Shown: in pieces, positions 6,083 to 6,928 of the stretch
Layout: the number at the start of each line of letters is the position of its first letter
Numbering within the stretch: the stretch's first letter is position 1
The notes under the pieces: generated by a model
Told to the model about the DNA's origin: nothing
The model's database searches: none
What the model saw: only the letters and a program-made list of their open reading frames with translations
Assembly: GCA_002383605.1 (NCBI GenBank)
Contig: DFYK01000125.1
Coordinates: 9,170-16,097, forward strand
DNA length: 6,928 nt
Source: Proteiniphilum sp. UBA4084
GTDB taxonomy: Bacteria; Bacteroidota; Bacteroidia; Bacteroidales; Dysgonomonadaceae
Direction of reading: 5' to 3'
Position numbers and translations under genes: made by a program

Positions 6083-6928
6083 TTAATATTTGAATACCTT
6101 TCCTCCTGCTACAACCTGCTTCAATTTTTCATCGAAAGTGGCCCTTTGTCCGGTGCGAAGTGCAGCAGTGACCATGATATCGGCAATGGAGTGGCTGTAG
6201 CCAGCTTCTACCGGAGCATTTGTTTTTACGTTGTTATTTCGTACGCAGTCCATCCAGTTTTTCATATGGGCATTTGTCAGTGGATCGGATCCGGTGTTGG
6301 CCTCCGATTCCACTTTTATTTGTGGCAATTCGAAAGTATCCAGCAGGAATGGTTTCATGTTCATGGCACTTGCATGATTTTCAGTCAGACCACCATCACT
6401 GTTCACCACATTTGTATCCAGATCCAGTTTACCGCCATTTGAAAAGTACCATTCCTTGGTGCCGCCGGACGAGTTATTCTGCCGTGATGAATAAATAACC
6501 TGAAATCCGTCTCCCGGTTCCTTTTCAGTCCCATGACCATAATCAAAGACGGCAGTCATCGTGTCGTAGTTTGTTCTTCCGTCGTTCCACATGTAGATAC
6601 CGCCATTGGCAACAACCGAGCGCGGATATTTGAGTTCCGAGAACCAGTGTACCGTATCTATCTGATGAGCGAGCCATTGTCCCGGAATGCCGGATGAGTA
6701 GGGCCAGAAAAGACGATACTCGAGGTACTTTCGCGGATCCCATGCTTCGTAGGGACGGTTCATCAGAAATCGTTTCCAGTCGGTATCCTGTTCCCTGATT
6801 TCTTTTGTTAGCTGAGGCAGTCGCCATCGCCCCGGCTGATTCACGTTCCAGGTCATCTCCACGGCAATGATTTTCCCGAATTTCCCCGATTTGATATAAT
6901 CATATGCAGCCTGATAGTTTGTTCCGCT
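6083..6928 (-). CDS. Gfo/Idh/MocA family oxidoreductase, C-terminal part (N-terminus outside window)
   Basis: The frame is open from the window edge at 6928 to a TAA at 6085-6083, giving 281 residues. A GTG at 6862 is in frame but is not the real start: the 22 codons above it (SGTNYQAAYDYIKSGKFGKI, then IA) are good family sequence, matching the helix and strand that follow the EKP motif in related proteins. The Rossmann domain and any signal peptide therefore lie outside the window. In the visible part, WLAHQIDTVHWF at fragment residues 85-96 is the substrate-domain signature, with H88 and D91 as likely active-site residues. The closing segment, with HMKNWMDCVRNN (221-232) and AALRTGQR (255-262), is the usual C-terminal family pattern. 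It ends 34 nt before the next oxidoreductase gene with no terminator between, so the two probably share a transcript. Export by Tat is likely by analogy with its three neighbours but cannot be seen. Confidence 0.9.
   Translation of the reverse strand, partial: SGTNYQAAYDYIKSGKFGKIIAVEMTWNVNQPGRWRLPQLTKEIREQDTDWKRFLMNRPYEAWDPRKYLEYRLFWPYSSGIPGQWLAHQIDTVHWFSELKYPRSVVANGGIYMWNDGRTNYDTMTAVFDYGHGTEKEPGDGFQVIYSSRQNNSSGGTKEWYFSNGGKLDLDTNVVNSDGGLTENHASAMNMKPFLLDTFELPQIKVESEANTGSDPLTNAHMKNWMDCVRNNNVKTNAPVEAGYSHSIADIMVTAALRTGQRATFDEKLKQVVAGGKVFKY

Noticed and set aside
6860..6862. GTG at 6862 as a start codon for the 6083 gene
   Set aside because: The 22 codons upstream to the window edge remain open and read as normal family sequence, so the true start is outside the window.
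1..6928. tRNA, rRNA, CRISPR array, insertion sequence or transposase
   Set aside because: No cloverleaf-like segment, spaced repeat array, terminal inverted repeats or transposase motifs were seen, and no gap longer than about 140 nt is left without a gene.

Overview
The window looks like Bacteroidota, probably Bacteroidales. The evidence is the AT-rich spacers, the near absence of Shine-Dalgarno sites before starts, sequences resembling the Bacteroides-type promoter (TTTG / TAnnTTTG), and protein families that are commonly clustered in that phylum. This placement is inference from style and gene content; no marker gene is present. All genes lie on the minus strand, so transcription runs from high to low coordinates.

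Layout in the direction of transcription: (1) 6928-6083, the C-terminal 281 residues of a Gfo/Idh/MocA oxidoreductase that begins outside the window; (2) 6048-4672, a complete Tat-exported Gfo/Idh/MocA oxidoreductase with a four-cysteine cluster; (3) a strong intrinsic terminator at 4643-4601, followed by promoter-like sequence; (4) 4530-3208, a second complete Tat-type oxidoreductase; (5) 3199-2918, starting 8 nt later, the N-terminal stub of what looks like a secreted sugar isomerase/epimerase (TIM-barrel) gene whose body is missing; (6) 2797-1544, a third complete Tat-type oxidoreductase; (7) a 138-nt spacer with an 11-bp tandem repeat that ends 3 nt before the next start; (8) 1405-1, the N-terminal 468 residues of a secreted HEAT-repeat protein that runs off the window.

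Together this resembles an envelope-located sugar oxidation cassette. Several Gfo/Idh/MocA enzymes probably oxidise hydroxyls of glycosides or sugars. The HEAT-repeat protein resembles, from memory, the N-terminal part of large Bacteroidales proteins that carry DUF1080 (3-keto-glycoside hydrolase, PF06439) domains. The stub resembles isomerase/epimerase-like TIM-barrel proteins found in the same kind of cluster. The described 3-keto-glycoside pathway of Bacteroides thetaiotaomicron (BT2156-BT2160) is the closest known parallel I can name. No enzyme here can be given a substrate from sequence alone.

The points most worth a second look are the truncated isomerase gene inside an otherwise intact cluster, the 11-bp repeat array in the leader of the HEAT gene, and the serial array of at least four related exported oxidoreductases.
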